The notes below the pieces were generated by a model, which was given only the letters and a program-made list of their open reading frames with translations, was not told where the DNA came from and made no database searches. Of a stretch of 64,000 nucleotides of DNA, positions 27,022 to 36,063 are shown piece by piece (position 1 is the first letter of the stretch; each line of letters begins with the position of its first letter). Origin of the DNA: Flavobacterium sp. ASV13 (GTDB taxonomy: Bacteria; Bacteroidota; Bacteroidia; Flavobacteriales; Flavobacteriaceae). Location: the NCBI RefSeq assembly GCF_000745775.1, contig NZ_JQJY01000008.1, forward strand, positions 310,001 to 374,000, in the 5' to 3' direction. The translations under genes were made by a program, and so were the position numbers.

Positions 27022-27420
27022 TTAATTAGACGATTTTTCATTGTCTGTATCATTCTCAATCTTTTCAATTTCGGCTTTTTCTTTTTTAATAGCCTGTCGA
27101 AGCAAAGCAAAAAGACTCATGTAAATATTTGCCATAAAAACCAGCGAGAATCCTGCCAAAATGTAGCCACGCCAGTCATTTAACAAAAGTTTATAATCAC
27201 AAAACACTAAAAATGCAATTGTGACATAATGACTAAAACAATATTCGCAAGTGAAAAGGTAAAACGCTTTTCGTGACAGAATTGTTTTGTCGAATTTTGA
27301 ATGTCTGACACACCATTCGCGCGGTTCTCTAAAAATTTCCTCGTGCGTTACTGTCCAGCTGATACAAGCGATTGGAACAGCTAAAACAAAAAGCCATATA
27401 ATTTGCGAGATCAAATCCAT
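27022..27420 (-). CDS. Membrane protein with CxYCxSH motif, function unknown
   Basis: Protein of 132 residues with an N-terminal membrane segment (about 5-24), a cytoplasmic-looking basic stretch, a CEYCFSHY motif near residue 59, two further hydrophobic segments (about 68-80 and 88-110) and a charged tail. Two cysteines and a histidine next to a membrane segment resemble DUF1360-type small membrane proteins, but I cannot confirm this. It begins 16 bp after the acidic protein gene. Confidence 0.6.
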   Translation of the reverse strand: MDLISQIIWLFVLAVPIACISWTVTHEEIFREPREWCVRHSKFDKTILSRKAFYLFTCEYCFSHYVTIAFLVFCDYKLLLNDWRGYILAGFSLVFMANIYMSLFALLRQAIKKEKAEIEKIENDTDNEKSSN

Positions 27421-27436
27421 ATTTTAATGTAATTGA

Positions 27437-27997
27437 TTACGCTCTTGGATGATTTTCAGGATAATGTTCTGCATCAAAATCATTTAAATCTTCGGTATCA
27501 TCGTGGTCTAAGTCGTGATCATTTTCGAAATCTGTATTGCTTTCATAATCCGAATCAGGTTCAAAATCATTTCTTCTTTCATCATTTGTAATGGCGTCAT
27601 CTTCATTTACGACACGATCCTGATTTGGAATATTTTCGGCTTTTATAGAATGGCTTTCAAAATCTGGAGACAAATGTCTTGGATCATCAATAAATTCGTC
27701 CTGATATTGATACGGATTTTCATTTCTGGAATAATTATCGGTATCAATAATAGTATTTTGATCAATATAATCGGGATCACTTTGGCCAAATTCATGATGT
27801 TCCTGATTTTTTAAATCTTCTCTGAATTCGTCTTCATTAAAAGAACCATTAACGATAATATTTTGTTCGATGAAATCAGGATCATGCTGATTATAATCGG
27901 GGTTGTGATACTTTTCCATAACGCTGTTTTTTAAGTTGCTGTTATCTTTTTCTGGATGCGAATCGGTATTTTGCAAATTTACGAACTTAGCTGGCAT
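27437..27997 (-). CDS. Very acidic, low-complexity protein, function unknown
   Basis: Protein of 186 residues rich in Asp, Glu, Asn and Tyr, and probably disordered. It contains a repeated unit: HDPDFIEQNIIVNGSF near residue 37 and SDPDYIDQNTIIDTDN near residue 73. There is no signal peptide or membrane segment. An internal ATG at 27919 could be the real start, giving 160 residues beginning MEKYHNPDY. It is the first gene of the leftward three-gene set and is divergent from the gene at 28287. Function unknown. Confidence 0.6.
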   Translation of the reverse strand: MPAKFVNLQNTDSHPEKDNSNLKNSVMEKYHNPDYNQHDPDFIEQNIIVNGSFNEDEFREDLKNQEHHEFGQSDPDYIDQNTIIDTDNYSRNENPYQYQDEFIDDPRHLSPDFESHSIKAENIPNQDRVVNEDDAITNDERRNDFEPDSDYESNTDFENDHDLDHDDTEDLNDFDAEHYPENHPRA

Positions 27998-28098
27998 AAG
28001 TTCTTATAGGAATCTTAATTATAGTTGCATAATTAACAGTTGCTTATATTTTTATGGCTAAAAAAGCAAATAAAGACATTTTATAAAAGTATGAGTTA

Positions 28099-28168
28099 TT
28101 GTACTGAATTGAAATGGATTATAAGTAATATTTTACATTTTTGTACTGAATTATAACTCTCAGTTATA
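28099..28168. promoter_or_regulatory. Direct and inverted repeats in a divergent intergenic region
   Basis: TTGTACTGAATT occurs exactly twice (28099-28110 and 28141-28152), 42 bp apart, close to four helical turns. It is followed by the inverted repeat TATAACT/AGTTATA (28152-28158 and 28162-28168). The placement between divergent genes suggests operator sites; the regulator is unknown. Confidence 0.4.
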
Positions 28169-28286
28169 TTCTATAAGAGAGATTGTAAGAAAAAAAAGAA
28201 GGTATTGCGTAATATTGCGTTTGAGCTTTTTATTTACAGTAAGAGCTCAGAAAAAAAATCCAAAATCTTTTTTACCTTCTAATTTT

Positions 28287-28691
28287 ATGTTCCTTACACT
28301 TACCCAGACTCAAGTCCATTTTTGCTACAGTAAAAGGAAATGGCAATATGCTTTTGATGAAATAGCCGAACTCGGTTTAATTCGTAAAAAGAGAAATTAT
28401 TTTTTAATAAACGGTTTATTTGTTCTCGTTACAGCTGCAACCTATTATTGTATGCTTTTTACAAAAATAGCAGACTTGTATTATGTAATTCCGGCACTTT
28501 TATCTTTTACAATTCTAATTATTTTACGATTTCATGATTCGGCAGAATTCGATTATTATGTTTTAGTTCGGGATTGTTATCAAAAAGAAATTATTGTAAA
28601 AATTAAAGGAAAAGACAAAAATTATATGAGCAAACAAATTGAAGAATATGTAAATATTCAGTTTGAGCGCATCACAAAGAAAACCGCATAA
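28287..28691 (+). CDS. Small membrane protein, function unknown
   Basis: From the ATG at 28287 the product is 134 residues; a TTG at 28215 would add 24 residues and cannot be excluded. It begins with a strand-rich part (LTQTQVHF, WQYAFDEIAELGLI), then has two membrane segments (about 42-60 and 66-82) and a soluble C-terminal part. This layout is like small PH-like membrane proteins, but no family was recognised. A 29-residue peptide gene follows by 15 bp. Confidence 0.6.
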   Translation: MFLTLTQTQVHFCYSKRKWQYAFDEIAELGLIRKKRNYFLINGLFVLVTAATYYCMLFTKIADLYYVIPALLSFTILIILRFHDSAEFDYYVLVRDCYQKEIIVKIKGKDKNYMSKQIEEYVNIQFERITKKTA

Positions 28692-28706
28692 TTTTATAAT
28701 CTAAAA

Positions 28707-28796
28707 ATGAAAATATCCGGAATTCCCCAGTACGACTTAGCTCTTATCGTTATTGCTGTTGTATACGGGTTTATTATAACTACAAAGAAAAAATAA
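28707..28796 (+). CDS. Putative 29-residue single-span membrane peptide
   Basis: ATG at 28707 and TAA at 28794-28796 encode 29 residues: a short polar N-terminus, a hydrophobic core ALIVIAVVYGFII and the basic end TTKKK. The A-rich leader CTAAAA just before the ATG resembles flavobacterial start regions. A hairpin follows. Too short for homology judgement by eye; the arrangement fits a small membrane peptide. Confidence 0.4.
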   Translation: MKISGIPQYDLALIVIAVVYGFIITTKKK

Positions 28797-28804
28797 CGAT
28801 AAAA

Positions 28805-28832
28805 ACTGCTTCATTAACCTACGAATGAAGTA
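28805..28832 (+). terminator. Weak terminator-like hairpin
   Basis: CTGCTTCATT (28805-28814) pairs with AATGAAGTAG (28823-28832) with one G-U pair and an 8-nt loop. Only CTTTAG follows, so termination strength is doubtful. Confidence 0.4.
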
Positions 28833-28922
28833 GCTTTAGAATCCATTTTAAATTCGGTTTAGCAGCAATATTAAAATTTAATATTGGGCTGTATTTGCTA
28901 AGCCAGATCCCAAATCAAAAAT

Positions 28923-29312
28923 ATGGCCACTTCGATTAAAAACAAAATTAAAAGCATACGTGAATTAAAAAATTACACTCAGGAATATATGGCGGAACAA
29001 CTTGGCGTGACTCAGGCAGGTTATAGTAAAATTGAAAAAGGTAAAACCATTTTATCTTATGTGAAACTGGTCGAGATTGCCCGCATTTTAGAAGTAAGTG
29101 TAGAAGATATTTTAAGTTTTGATAGTGAAAGATACTTTAGCAGTTTTAATAAAGTAATAGGAAATAACAACGGAAGTATTTTGATTAATACCGACGAAAA
29201 TTCAGCGACATTAAAACTTTTGTATGAAGACAAAATCATGCTTCTCGAGAAACTTCTCGCTAAAACAGAAGCCGAGTTAGAGCGCTACAAAGAAAAATTT
29301 GGTCCGCTTTAG
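28923..29312 (+). CDS. XRE-family HTH transcriptional regulator
   Basis: Cytoplasmic DNA-binding protein of 129 residues. The Cro/C1-type helix-turn-helix spans about 8-62 (LKNYTQEYMAEQLGVTQAGY, SKIEKGK, LEVSVEDIL). The C-terminal third (about 95-127) is a charged coiled coil likely used for dimerisation. It sits alone ahead of the giant adhesin gene, with no phage or toxin genes nearby, so a chromosomal regulator role is more likely than a phage repressor. Target unknown. Confidence 0.88.
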   Translation: MATSIKNKIKSIRELKNYTQEYMAEQLGVTQAGYSKIEKGKTILSYVKLVEIARILEVSVEDILSFDSERYFSSFNKVIGNNNGSILINTDENSATLKLLYEDKIMLLEKLLAKTEAELERYKEKFGPL

Positions 29313-29398
29313 ATTTTAAATAAAAAGATAATTAAAGCAAATAATTCTGCATAGCAAAAATCATTATTTATAATGATGTGAGAAATTTATTCGAATTA

Positions 29399-29406
29399 TA
29401 GTTTTG
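29399..29406 (+). promoter_or_regulatory. Flavobacterium -7 box ahead of the giant adhesin gene
   Basis: TAGTTTTG is an exact TAnnTTTG match. It would place the transcript start near 29413, which supports the ATG at 29443 as start codon. No clear -33 TTG is seen at the usual spacing. Confidence 0.4.
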
Positions 29407-29442
29407 CCCTTTATGAAAAGAGGTAAAACATATAGCAGCAGA

Positions 29443-32400
29443 ATGAAAAATATCACAATTGTTTTCAAAAAAGCAACCAGGTTTCCAATTCTTCTTACCG
29501 CGTTTTTTGCAGGAATACTAACTGCTTATAGCCAGAATGGTTGTCCGCAAATTCCGATGTCCGCTTTACAGGGATTTAATGGTTTTTCTGTCGAAGGAAA
29601 AGCCGCAGCCGATGATTTAGGAAAAAGTGTAAAAAGCGCCGGAGATATCAATAACGATGGAATTGATGACCTAATGATTGGCGCTCCAAATGTAGATTTT
29701 GGAGGAAATGCAAATGTTGGAGAAATTTATGTCATTTTTGGAAAAGCAGGACTTTCAATCAGCACTTTTGAAGTTACAACTTTAAACGGAACAAATGGAT
29801 TCGTTATAAGAGGAGTTAATGCAAATGAGCGATTGGGAGCAGTAATTAGTGATGCAGGCGATTTAAATAATGATGGTATTGATGACATTATTATAGGAAA
29901 CAAAATTGGCAATCAAGCAACTGCTTATGTTTTTTATGGTTCTTCTTCGTCATTTTTATCTCTTTATAACCGAACCGATTTAAACACCTCAAATAGTGCC
30001 GCTTTCTTAGTTAATTCTGCGACATATACAGAAATCGTCGATGTAAGCAAAGCAGGCGATATGAACCACGACGGAATCAGCGATGTACTTTTAACAATTG
30101 ACGGCGGATTTTATGTTCATTATGTTATTGTTTTTGGAAAAACCGGACTTACAAATCTAAACACAAATACATTAAACGGTTCCGACGGGTTTATAATTGG
30201 CGGTTATCATATTTCTTTTTTAGGCACAACTGCAGTGGGTCGAAACGCAGGCGACATCAATAACGATGGAAGGGATGATTTGATTTTTGGTCTTCCGGGA
30301 TTTAGCGACGGCGGTTATTCAAATAATGGACGAGTAGTAGTTTGGTTCGGAAAAAGTACGCCCTATGCAGCACTTTATAGTTTAGATACAATGGGCGCTA
30401 CAGAAGGTTTTGCAATAACCGGAACGGGCGATTATAATTATTTAGGAAGTTCAGTTGCTGGTGTAAAAGATTTTAATGCAGATGGTATTGACGACGTTTT
30501 AATAAGCGGATATGGAAAAACGGTTAATGGAGCTGCGCAGGCAGGTGAAGCTATAGTTCTTTTTGGAAGAAGCACAGCATTTCCTGCTATTTTTTCCAAC
30601 AGTACTTTAAATGCAAGTACGGCTGTAATTTTTCAGGGAAAAAACGCTTATGAATATTTTGGATACAAAGTAAATTCGGTTAGAGATATAAATAATGATG
30701 GGAAAAACGATATCATAATTGCCGCCAAAAAAGGCGGACGAGCGAATAATGGTGCCGCGTACGTTGTTTTTGGGGGAACAACAGCGGCAGGCATTATGAG
30801 CGGGAATCAAATTACCGGAGCAAAAGGATATCAGGTTTTTAACGATGAAAGTTATTATTCATTTTATAATTTCGGAATTGATGTAAGCGGAATTGGCGAT
30901 ATTAATGCCGATGGAACAAATGATTTTGTCGTTGGAGCAAACGGAACAAATGCAATCTACGGACTTAAAGGAAAAGCCTATATTTTTTATGGAGAAAAAA
31001 CAGATCGTACAGATGCTGTTCCGCCAGTAATAAATTGCCCTACGGGAATGGAATTGTATGCAAATTCCACTCTTCCAAATTACGTTCATAATCTAGGAAT
31101 CATTTCAGACAATTGTACTGATATTAATGATTTGGTTTTTACTCAAAACCCGCCGGAAGGAACTCTTTTTACGGCTGATACAAATGTTACCATAACAATT
31201 AAAGATGAGTCTGGAAACGTAAATTCATGCACATTTTTAGTAAAACTTAAAACCAACATTCCAGTTTTTGATTGTAAAACGCCTTATCTAAGATATTCCG
31301 ATTTAGACGGAAAAATAGGTTTTACAGTTTATGGAGAAAAAGCCGCAGGTTCTGCAGGAGCAAGTGTAAATACAGCTGGTGATGTCAATGGTGATGGAAT
31401 AACCGATTTTATTATTGGTGCACCCGGAACGTATGAAAGTACAAGTGGTCAATACGAAAATATATATAGAACACTCAATGGAGCCGGATATGTAGTTTAT
31501 GGTACAGCAACAGGTTTTCCGCCAAATGTTGATTTGGCTTTATTGAATGGCACAAATGGTTTTATTATCCGAAATGATTTGCCTCAGACTAATTTTCCGG
31601 TAACAGGTTATGATGTAAGCGCCGCTGGAGATATAAACGGCGACGGAATTGGTGATTTTATGATCAGCGATCCTTATCGACATACTACTTATGGAAATGA
31701 AGTCGGCCATGTTTATGTAGTTTTTGGAAAAGCATCGGGTTTTCCGGCAGAATTCTTTTTGTCTTCTTTAAATGGGACAAACGGATTTGCATTAATCGGA
31801 ACAACAGGTTATTCAGCAGTTGGAATTAACGTAACGGCCCTTGGAGATATAAATGGCGACGGCATCGACGACTTAGGAACTGTGGATAATGGAAGTGGTT
31901 GGCAGGCAGGAAATGTTTTCGTGGTTTATGGTTCACATTCGGCTTTTCCGGCTGTTTTGCGTACCAATCAAATTAACGGTACAAACGGTTTTCTTATAAA
32001 AGGTGACGCGACAGCAGGAACAACAGGAAGGCAAATTTCTGGTTTGGGTGATGTGAATGGTGACGGAATTCCAGATATTGGAATAGGAACGGGAGATGAT
32101 TCGCCGGCTATCAGAAAGTATGTTGTTTTTGGACGTTCTTCCAATTTTCCTGCATCTCTAAGCACAGCAGATTTAAACGGAACAAACGGATTTATAATTG
32201 AGAACTCTGTTGACCCTTTATTTGAAGGTATGGGAATTGACAAAGGAGGCGATATGAATGGCGACGGTATTGGCGATATTTTGATCACCGGAAATTATAT
32301 TTTGTTCGGAAAGAATTCTTTTCCTTCAAAAGTAGATTTAAAAGATCTGAATGGAACAAATGGAACAAAATTCCTAAACAATGGTTTTTCTGAGGTTTTT

Positions 32401-35400
32401 AGTGGAGGCGGAGATTTTAATAAGGATGGCTTTGATGATTTTCTTTACAGATTCGGAAATGGTTTTACGATTTACTACGGAAAAAGTACATGGACTGCGA
32501 CTGTAGATATTAATACTTTGACCCTAAAAGAGGGTATAAGTATGAATTCGTTTTATCCCGATGCATTGAATTTTGCCGGCGATATAAATCATGACGGAAT
32601 TTACGATATTATCGTTGGACGAGGAATGCATTACTATTCTATACAGCCCAACTATTTGCCTGGTTATGTTTATGTTATTTACGGAAAGAAAATTGAAGAC
32701 ACTGAAAAGCCTGTTATTACAAATTGTCCTGTAAATCAAAATTTGAATATTGGCGATGCCATTCCAGATTATAAAACCACAATAATCGTTACAGATAATT
32801 GTGATACAAATCCCTTAATCGAACAAACGCCGATTCCTGGAACTATTTACACAGGAGGAACACAAACCATAACTTTAAAAGCAACTGATGCTAAAACTAA
32901 TTTTGCAATATGCACTTTTACTATTTCATCTGGTAGCGACATTTTGCCTCCTTCTTTAACTTGCCCTGGCGATCAGCAATTGGCGTGTGGATCTTTGGTT
33001 CCAAATTATTTAAATCAGTTAATTGTTTCTGATGATACAGATACAAGTATTGATGTTACGCAATTTCCAGGTGCAGGCTCTACATTTTTTGATGGAATGC
33101 AGATTAACTTTACTGCAAAAGATGATGCAGGAAACGAAAGTCATTGCAGTATTACATTAACCGCTTCTGGCGCAGACAATCAACCACCAACTTTCACTTG
33201 TCCAACAAATGTAACCCTGAATTGTGGTGATGTAACGCCAAATTATGCAATTGATCCCATGATGAATCTCGCGGATAATTGCAGTGAAACAGTACATTAC
33301 GAAATGACTCCTGCTGATGGAACACCATTTTATGACGGAATGCCAGTCCATATCAAATACACAGATGAATCCGGAAATTCATCCTTCTGCGATTTTATCA
33401 TACACAATGCAACGCCAGATGTGACAAAACCAGTAATTGCATGCACAGGAAATAAGACTTTGGCTTGTGGAAATGTTTTACCAGATTACAGAAGTTCTGT
33501 AACTGCAACTGATAACTGTGCAGGAACAATCACATATACTCAAAATCCTCTACCGGGAAGCCCTTTTACATCAGGAATAACCGTTACAATTAGAGCAACA
33601 GATGTTTCAGGAAATTATTCCGATTGTAGTTTTCTAGTTAACGCTTCCGCAGATGTTACAAAACCGGTAATTACTTGCATTGGAAATCAGACTTTGTCTT
33701 GCAACAGTACTATTCCAGATTATAGAAGTTTAATTTCGGTAACAGATAATTGCGATGCTTCGCCAATATTGACTCAAAATCCAGTAGCAGGAAGTCCTTT
33801 TACATCAGGAATGACAATTACAATTACAGCAACTGATGCATCAGGAAATTATTCCGATTGTAGTTTTATAATCAACGCTTCCGCAGATGTCACAAAACCG
33901 GTAATCACTTGTATTGGAAATCAAACATTGGCTTGCAACAGTACAATTCCAGATTATAGAAGTTTAATTTCAGTTACAGATAATTGTGACGCTTCGCCAA
34001 TATTGACGCAAAATCCAGTTGCAGGAAATCCTTTTATGGCTGGAATGACAATTACAATTACGGCAACAGACGTTTCAGGAAATTATTCCGATTGTAGTTT
34101 TATAATTAACGCTTCCACAGATGTTACAAAACCGGTTATCACTTGTATTGGAAACCAAACATTGGCTTGCAACAGTACAATTCCCGATTATAGAAATTTA
34201 ATTTCGGTTACAGATAATTGTGACGCTTCGCCAATATTGACTCAAAATCCAGTAGCAGGAAGTCCTTTTACATCAGGAATGACGGTTACAATTACCGCAA
34301 CAGATGCATCAGGAAATTATTCCGATTGCAGTTTTATAATCAACGCTTCCGCGGATGTCACAAAACCGGTAATCACTTGCATTGGAAATCAGACATTGTC
34401 CTGTAACAGCACAATTCCAGATTATAGAAGTTTAATTTCAGTTACGGATAATTGCGATGCTTCGCCAATATTGACGCAAAATCCAGTTGCCGGAAGTCTT
34501 TTCACAGCCGGAATGACAATTACAATTACAGCAACTGATGCTTCAGGAAATTATTCAGATTGTAGTTTTATAGTCAACGCTTCCGCAGATGTCACAAAAC
34601 CTGTAATCACTTGTATTGGGAATCAAACATTGGCTTGCAACAGCACAATTCCGGATTATAGAAATTTAATTTCGGTTACAGATAATTGTGACGCTTCACC
34701 AATATTGACGCAAAATCCAGTTGCAGGAAGTCCTTTTACATCAGGAATGACAATTACAATTACCGCAACAGATGCATCAGGAAATTATTCCGATTGTAGT
34801 TTTATAGTTAACGCTTCCGCAGATGTGACGAAACCCGTTATTACTTGCATTGGAAATCAGGAATTGTCATGTGGTAGTGTAATTCCAGATTATACACCTT
34901 TAGTTACAGCGAATGACAATTGTGATGCCTCGCCAATAATTACACAAAGTCCGGCTGCGGGAAGTGTTTTTACATCGGGAATGACCGTAAAATTGACAGC
35001 AACAGATGTTTCTGGAAATTATGCCGATTGCAGTTTCATTATTAACGCTTCCGCAGATGTAACAGCGCCAGTTATAAGCTGCATTGAAAATCAAAACTTG
35101 AATTTTGGAACACCACTTCCAGATTATCGTTCAATGATTACGGTTACTGATAATTGCGATTCAGGTTTGACGGTTATACAAACACCAAATCCTGGAACTG
35201 CTATCACAAACGGAATGAGCGTTGTAATGTCAACAACAGATAACAGCGGAAATTCAAAAAATTGTTCGTTTATAATCAATGTCGTTGCCGATAATGAAGC
35301 ACCGGTTTTCACGTGTCTTTCTGATCAAACAATAGCATGCAATACCAAAACAATTCCAGATTTCACCAAAATGATTACAGTGAAAGACAACTTCGATCCA

Positions 35401-36060
35401 AATCCCGAGGTTACACAATCACCAACGCCTGGAAGCGCTTTTACAGAAGGAATGATTGTAGAAATAAAAGCGGTAGACAAAAGCTATAATCTTAAAAAAT
35501 GTTCCTTTAAAGTACAGTCAAATCCAGTTGTAGCAGATGCCGGAGAAGATCAGGAAGTCAATGAAGGAGAATTGGTTAAACTCGATGCTATGGCGCTTGA
35601 ATCAGGAACTTTTTCGTGGTCGCCTTCAAAAGGATTAAGCAATAGCAAAATTGCAAATCCGTCATTTTTTGCTACAGAAACAACAACTTATACTGTAAGT
35701 TTTAAAAATGCTTTAGGATGTGAAACTACTGATGAGATCACAATCGTTGTAAAACCAATCGATAAAGACGAAACCAAATACGGTTTTTCGCCAAATAATG
35801 ATGGAATAAATGATTTCTGGGAAATTGATGATATCACACAATATCCACAAAATCAGGTTTTGATTTACAGCCGTTGGGGAGATTTGGTTTTTGAGATGAA
35901 TAATTACAACAATACCACAAATGTATTTGCAGGAATCGCCAACCGAAGCAGAAAACTAGGAGTCAACGAACTTCCCGAAGGAACTTATTTCTTTGAAATC
36001 CGTGTAAATCAGCCTCATCATTTTAAAAAACTCAAGGGTTACCTTGTTTTAAAACGTTAA
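29443..36060 (+). CDS. Giant surface protein: two FG-GAP propellers, HYR repeats, T9SS type B domain
   Basis: Secreted protein of about 2205 residues. In-frame starts exist at 29404 (TTG), 29413 and 29443 (ATG); the last is preferred from the signal peptide (ending LTAYSQ) and an upstream -7 box. Seven FG-GAP repeats with calcium-loop motifs such as DINNDGIDD (bases 29.6-31.0 kb) form one predicted integrin-alpha-like propeller. One HYR module follows, then seven more FG-GAP repeats such as DVNGDGITD (31.3-32.7 kb). About twelve HYR (Ig-like) modules of about 78 residues run to 35.5 kb, followed by a PKD-like module. A type B (CHU_C, gliding motility-associated) sorting domain ends the protein, starting FSPNNDGINDFWEI. 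Probably a surface adhesin. The SprF-like gene starts 3 bp later. Confidence 0.9.
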   Translation: MKNITIVFKKATRFPILLTAFFAGILTAYSQNGCPQIPMSALQGFNGFSVEGKAAADDLGKSVKSAGDINNDGIDDLMIGAPNVDFGGNANVGEIYVIFGKAGLSISTFEVTTLNGTNGFVIRGVNANERLGAVISDAGDLNNDGIDDIIIGNKIGNQATAYVFYGSSSSFLSLYNRTDLNTSNSAAFLVNSATYTEIVDVSKAGDMNHDGISDVLLTIDGGFYVHYVIVFGKTGLTNLNTNTLNGSDGFIIGGYHISFLGTTAVGRNAGDINNDGRDDLIFGLPGFSDGGYSNNGRVVVWFGKSTPYAALYSLDTMGATEGFAITGTGDYNYLGSSVAGVKDFNADGIDDVLISGYGKTVNGAAQAGEAIVLFGRSTAFPAIFSNSTLNASTAVIFQGKNAYEYFGYKVNSVRDINNDGKNDIIIAAKKGGRANNGAAYVVFGGTTAAGIMSGNQITGAKGYQVFNDESYYSFYNFGIDVSGIGDINADGTNDFVVGANGTNAIYGLKGKAYIFYGEKTDRTDAVPPVINCPTGMELYANSTLPNYVHNLGIISDNCTDINDLVFTQNPPEGTLFTADTNVTITIKDESGNVNSCTFLVKLKTNIPVFDCKTPYLRYSDLDGKIGFTVYGEKAAGSAGASVNTAGDVNGDGITDFIIGAPGTYESTSGQYENIYRTLNGAGYVVYGTATGFPPNVDLALLNGTNGFIIRNDLPQTNFPVTGYDVSAAGDINGDGIGDFMISDPYRHTTYGNEVGHVYVVFGKASGFPAEFFLSSLNGTNGFALIGTTGYSAVGINVTALGDINGDGIDDLGTVDNGSGWQAGNVFVVYGSHSAFPAVLRTNQINGTNGFLIKGDATAGTTGRQISGLGDVNGDGIPDIGIGTGDDSPAIRKYVVFGRSSNFPASLSTADLNGTNGFIIENSVDPLFEGMGIDKGGDMNGDGIGDILITGNYILFGKNSFPSKVDLKDLNGTNGTKFLNNGFSEVFSGGGDFNKDGFDDFLYRFGNGFTIYYGKSTWTATVDINTLTLKEGISMNSFYPDALNFAGDINHDGIYDIIVGRGMHYYSIQPNYLPGYVYVIYGKKIEDTEKPVITNCPVNQNLNIGDAIPDYKTTIIVTDNCDTNPLIEQTPIPGTIYTGGTQTITLKATDAKTNFAICTFTISSGSDILPPSLTCPGDQQLACGSLVPNYLNQLIVSDDTDTSIDVTQFPGAGSTFFDGMQINFTAKDDAGNESHCSITLTASGADNQPPTFTCPTNVTLNCGDVTPNYAIDPMMNLADNCSETVHYEMTPADGTPFYDGMPVHIKYTDESGNSSFCDFIIHNATPDVTKPVIACTGNKTLACGNVLPDYRSSVTATDNCAGTITYTQNPLPGSPFTSGITVTIRATDVSGNYSDCSFLVNASADVTKPVITCIGNQTLSCNSTIPDYRSLISVTDNCDASPILTQNPVAGSPFTSGMTITITATDASGNYSDCSFIINASADVTKPVITCIGNQTLACNSTIPDYRSLISVTDNCDASPILTQNPVAGNPFMAGMTITITATDVSGNYSDCSFIINASTDVTKPVITCIGNQTLACNSTIPDYRNLISVTDNCDASPILTQNPVAGSPFTSGMTVTITATDASGNYSDCSFIINASADVTKPVITCIGNQTLSCNSTIPDYRSLISVTDNCDASPILTQNPVAGSLFTAGMTITITATDASGNYSDCSFIVNASADVTKPVITCIGNQTLACNSTIPDYRNLISVTDNCDASPILTQNPVAGSPFTSGMTITITATDASGNYSDCSFIVNASADVTKPVITCIGNQELSCGSVIPDYTPLVTANDNCDASPIITQSPAAGSVFTSGMTVKLTATDVSGNYADCSFIINASADVTAPVISCIENQNLNFGTPLPDYRSMITVTDNCDSGLTVIQTPNPGTAITNGMSVVMSTTDNSGNSKNCSFIINVVADNEAPVFTCLSDQTIACNTKTIPDFTKMITVKDNFDPNPEVTQSPTPGSAFTEGMIVEIKAVDKSYNLKKCSFKVQSNPVVADAGEDQEVNEGELVKLDAMALESGTFSWSPSKGLSNSKIANPSFFATETTTYTVSFKNALGCETTDEITIVVKPIDKDETKYGFSPNNDGINDFWEIDDITQYPQNQVLIYSRWGDLVFEMNNYNNTTNVFAGIANRSRKLGVNELPEGTYFFEIRVNQPHHFKKLKGYLVLKR
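33652..34821 (+). repeat. Five near-identical 234-bp tandem repeats encoding HYR modules
   Basis: Units start at 33652, 33886, 34120, 34354 and 34588, each exactly 234 bp (78 codons) and beginning GATGT(T/C)ACAAAACC. Their proteins differ at only a few positions, for example TLSCN or TLACN and SPF or NPF. More diverged units flank them (from 33418 and 34822). Recent amplification or ongoing homogenisation is likely. Confidence 0.92.
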
Positions 36061-36063
36061 TTC

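Noticed and set aside
27515..27814. Plus-strand open frame of 99 codons opposite the acidic protein gene
   Set aside because: It is the antisense shadow of an Asp/Asn-rich gene, which gives an Ile-rich translation with no start context or family resemblance.
28923..29312. XRE regulator as part of a toxin-antitoxin or prophage module
   Set aside because: No toxin, integrase or phage gene is adjacent; the neighbours are a small membrane protein and the adhesin.
31968..32288. Minus-strand open frame of 106 codons inside the adhesin gene
   Set aside because: Antisense to FG-GAP repeats; the Ser/Pro/Ile-rich translation mirrors the repeat composition of the real gene.
33418..35055. Regularly spaced tandem repeats resembling a CRISPR or satellite array
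   Set aside because: The period is 234 bp (78 codons), the repeats stay in one open frame, and they encode HYR modules of the adhesin; there are no short repeats with unique spacers.
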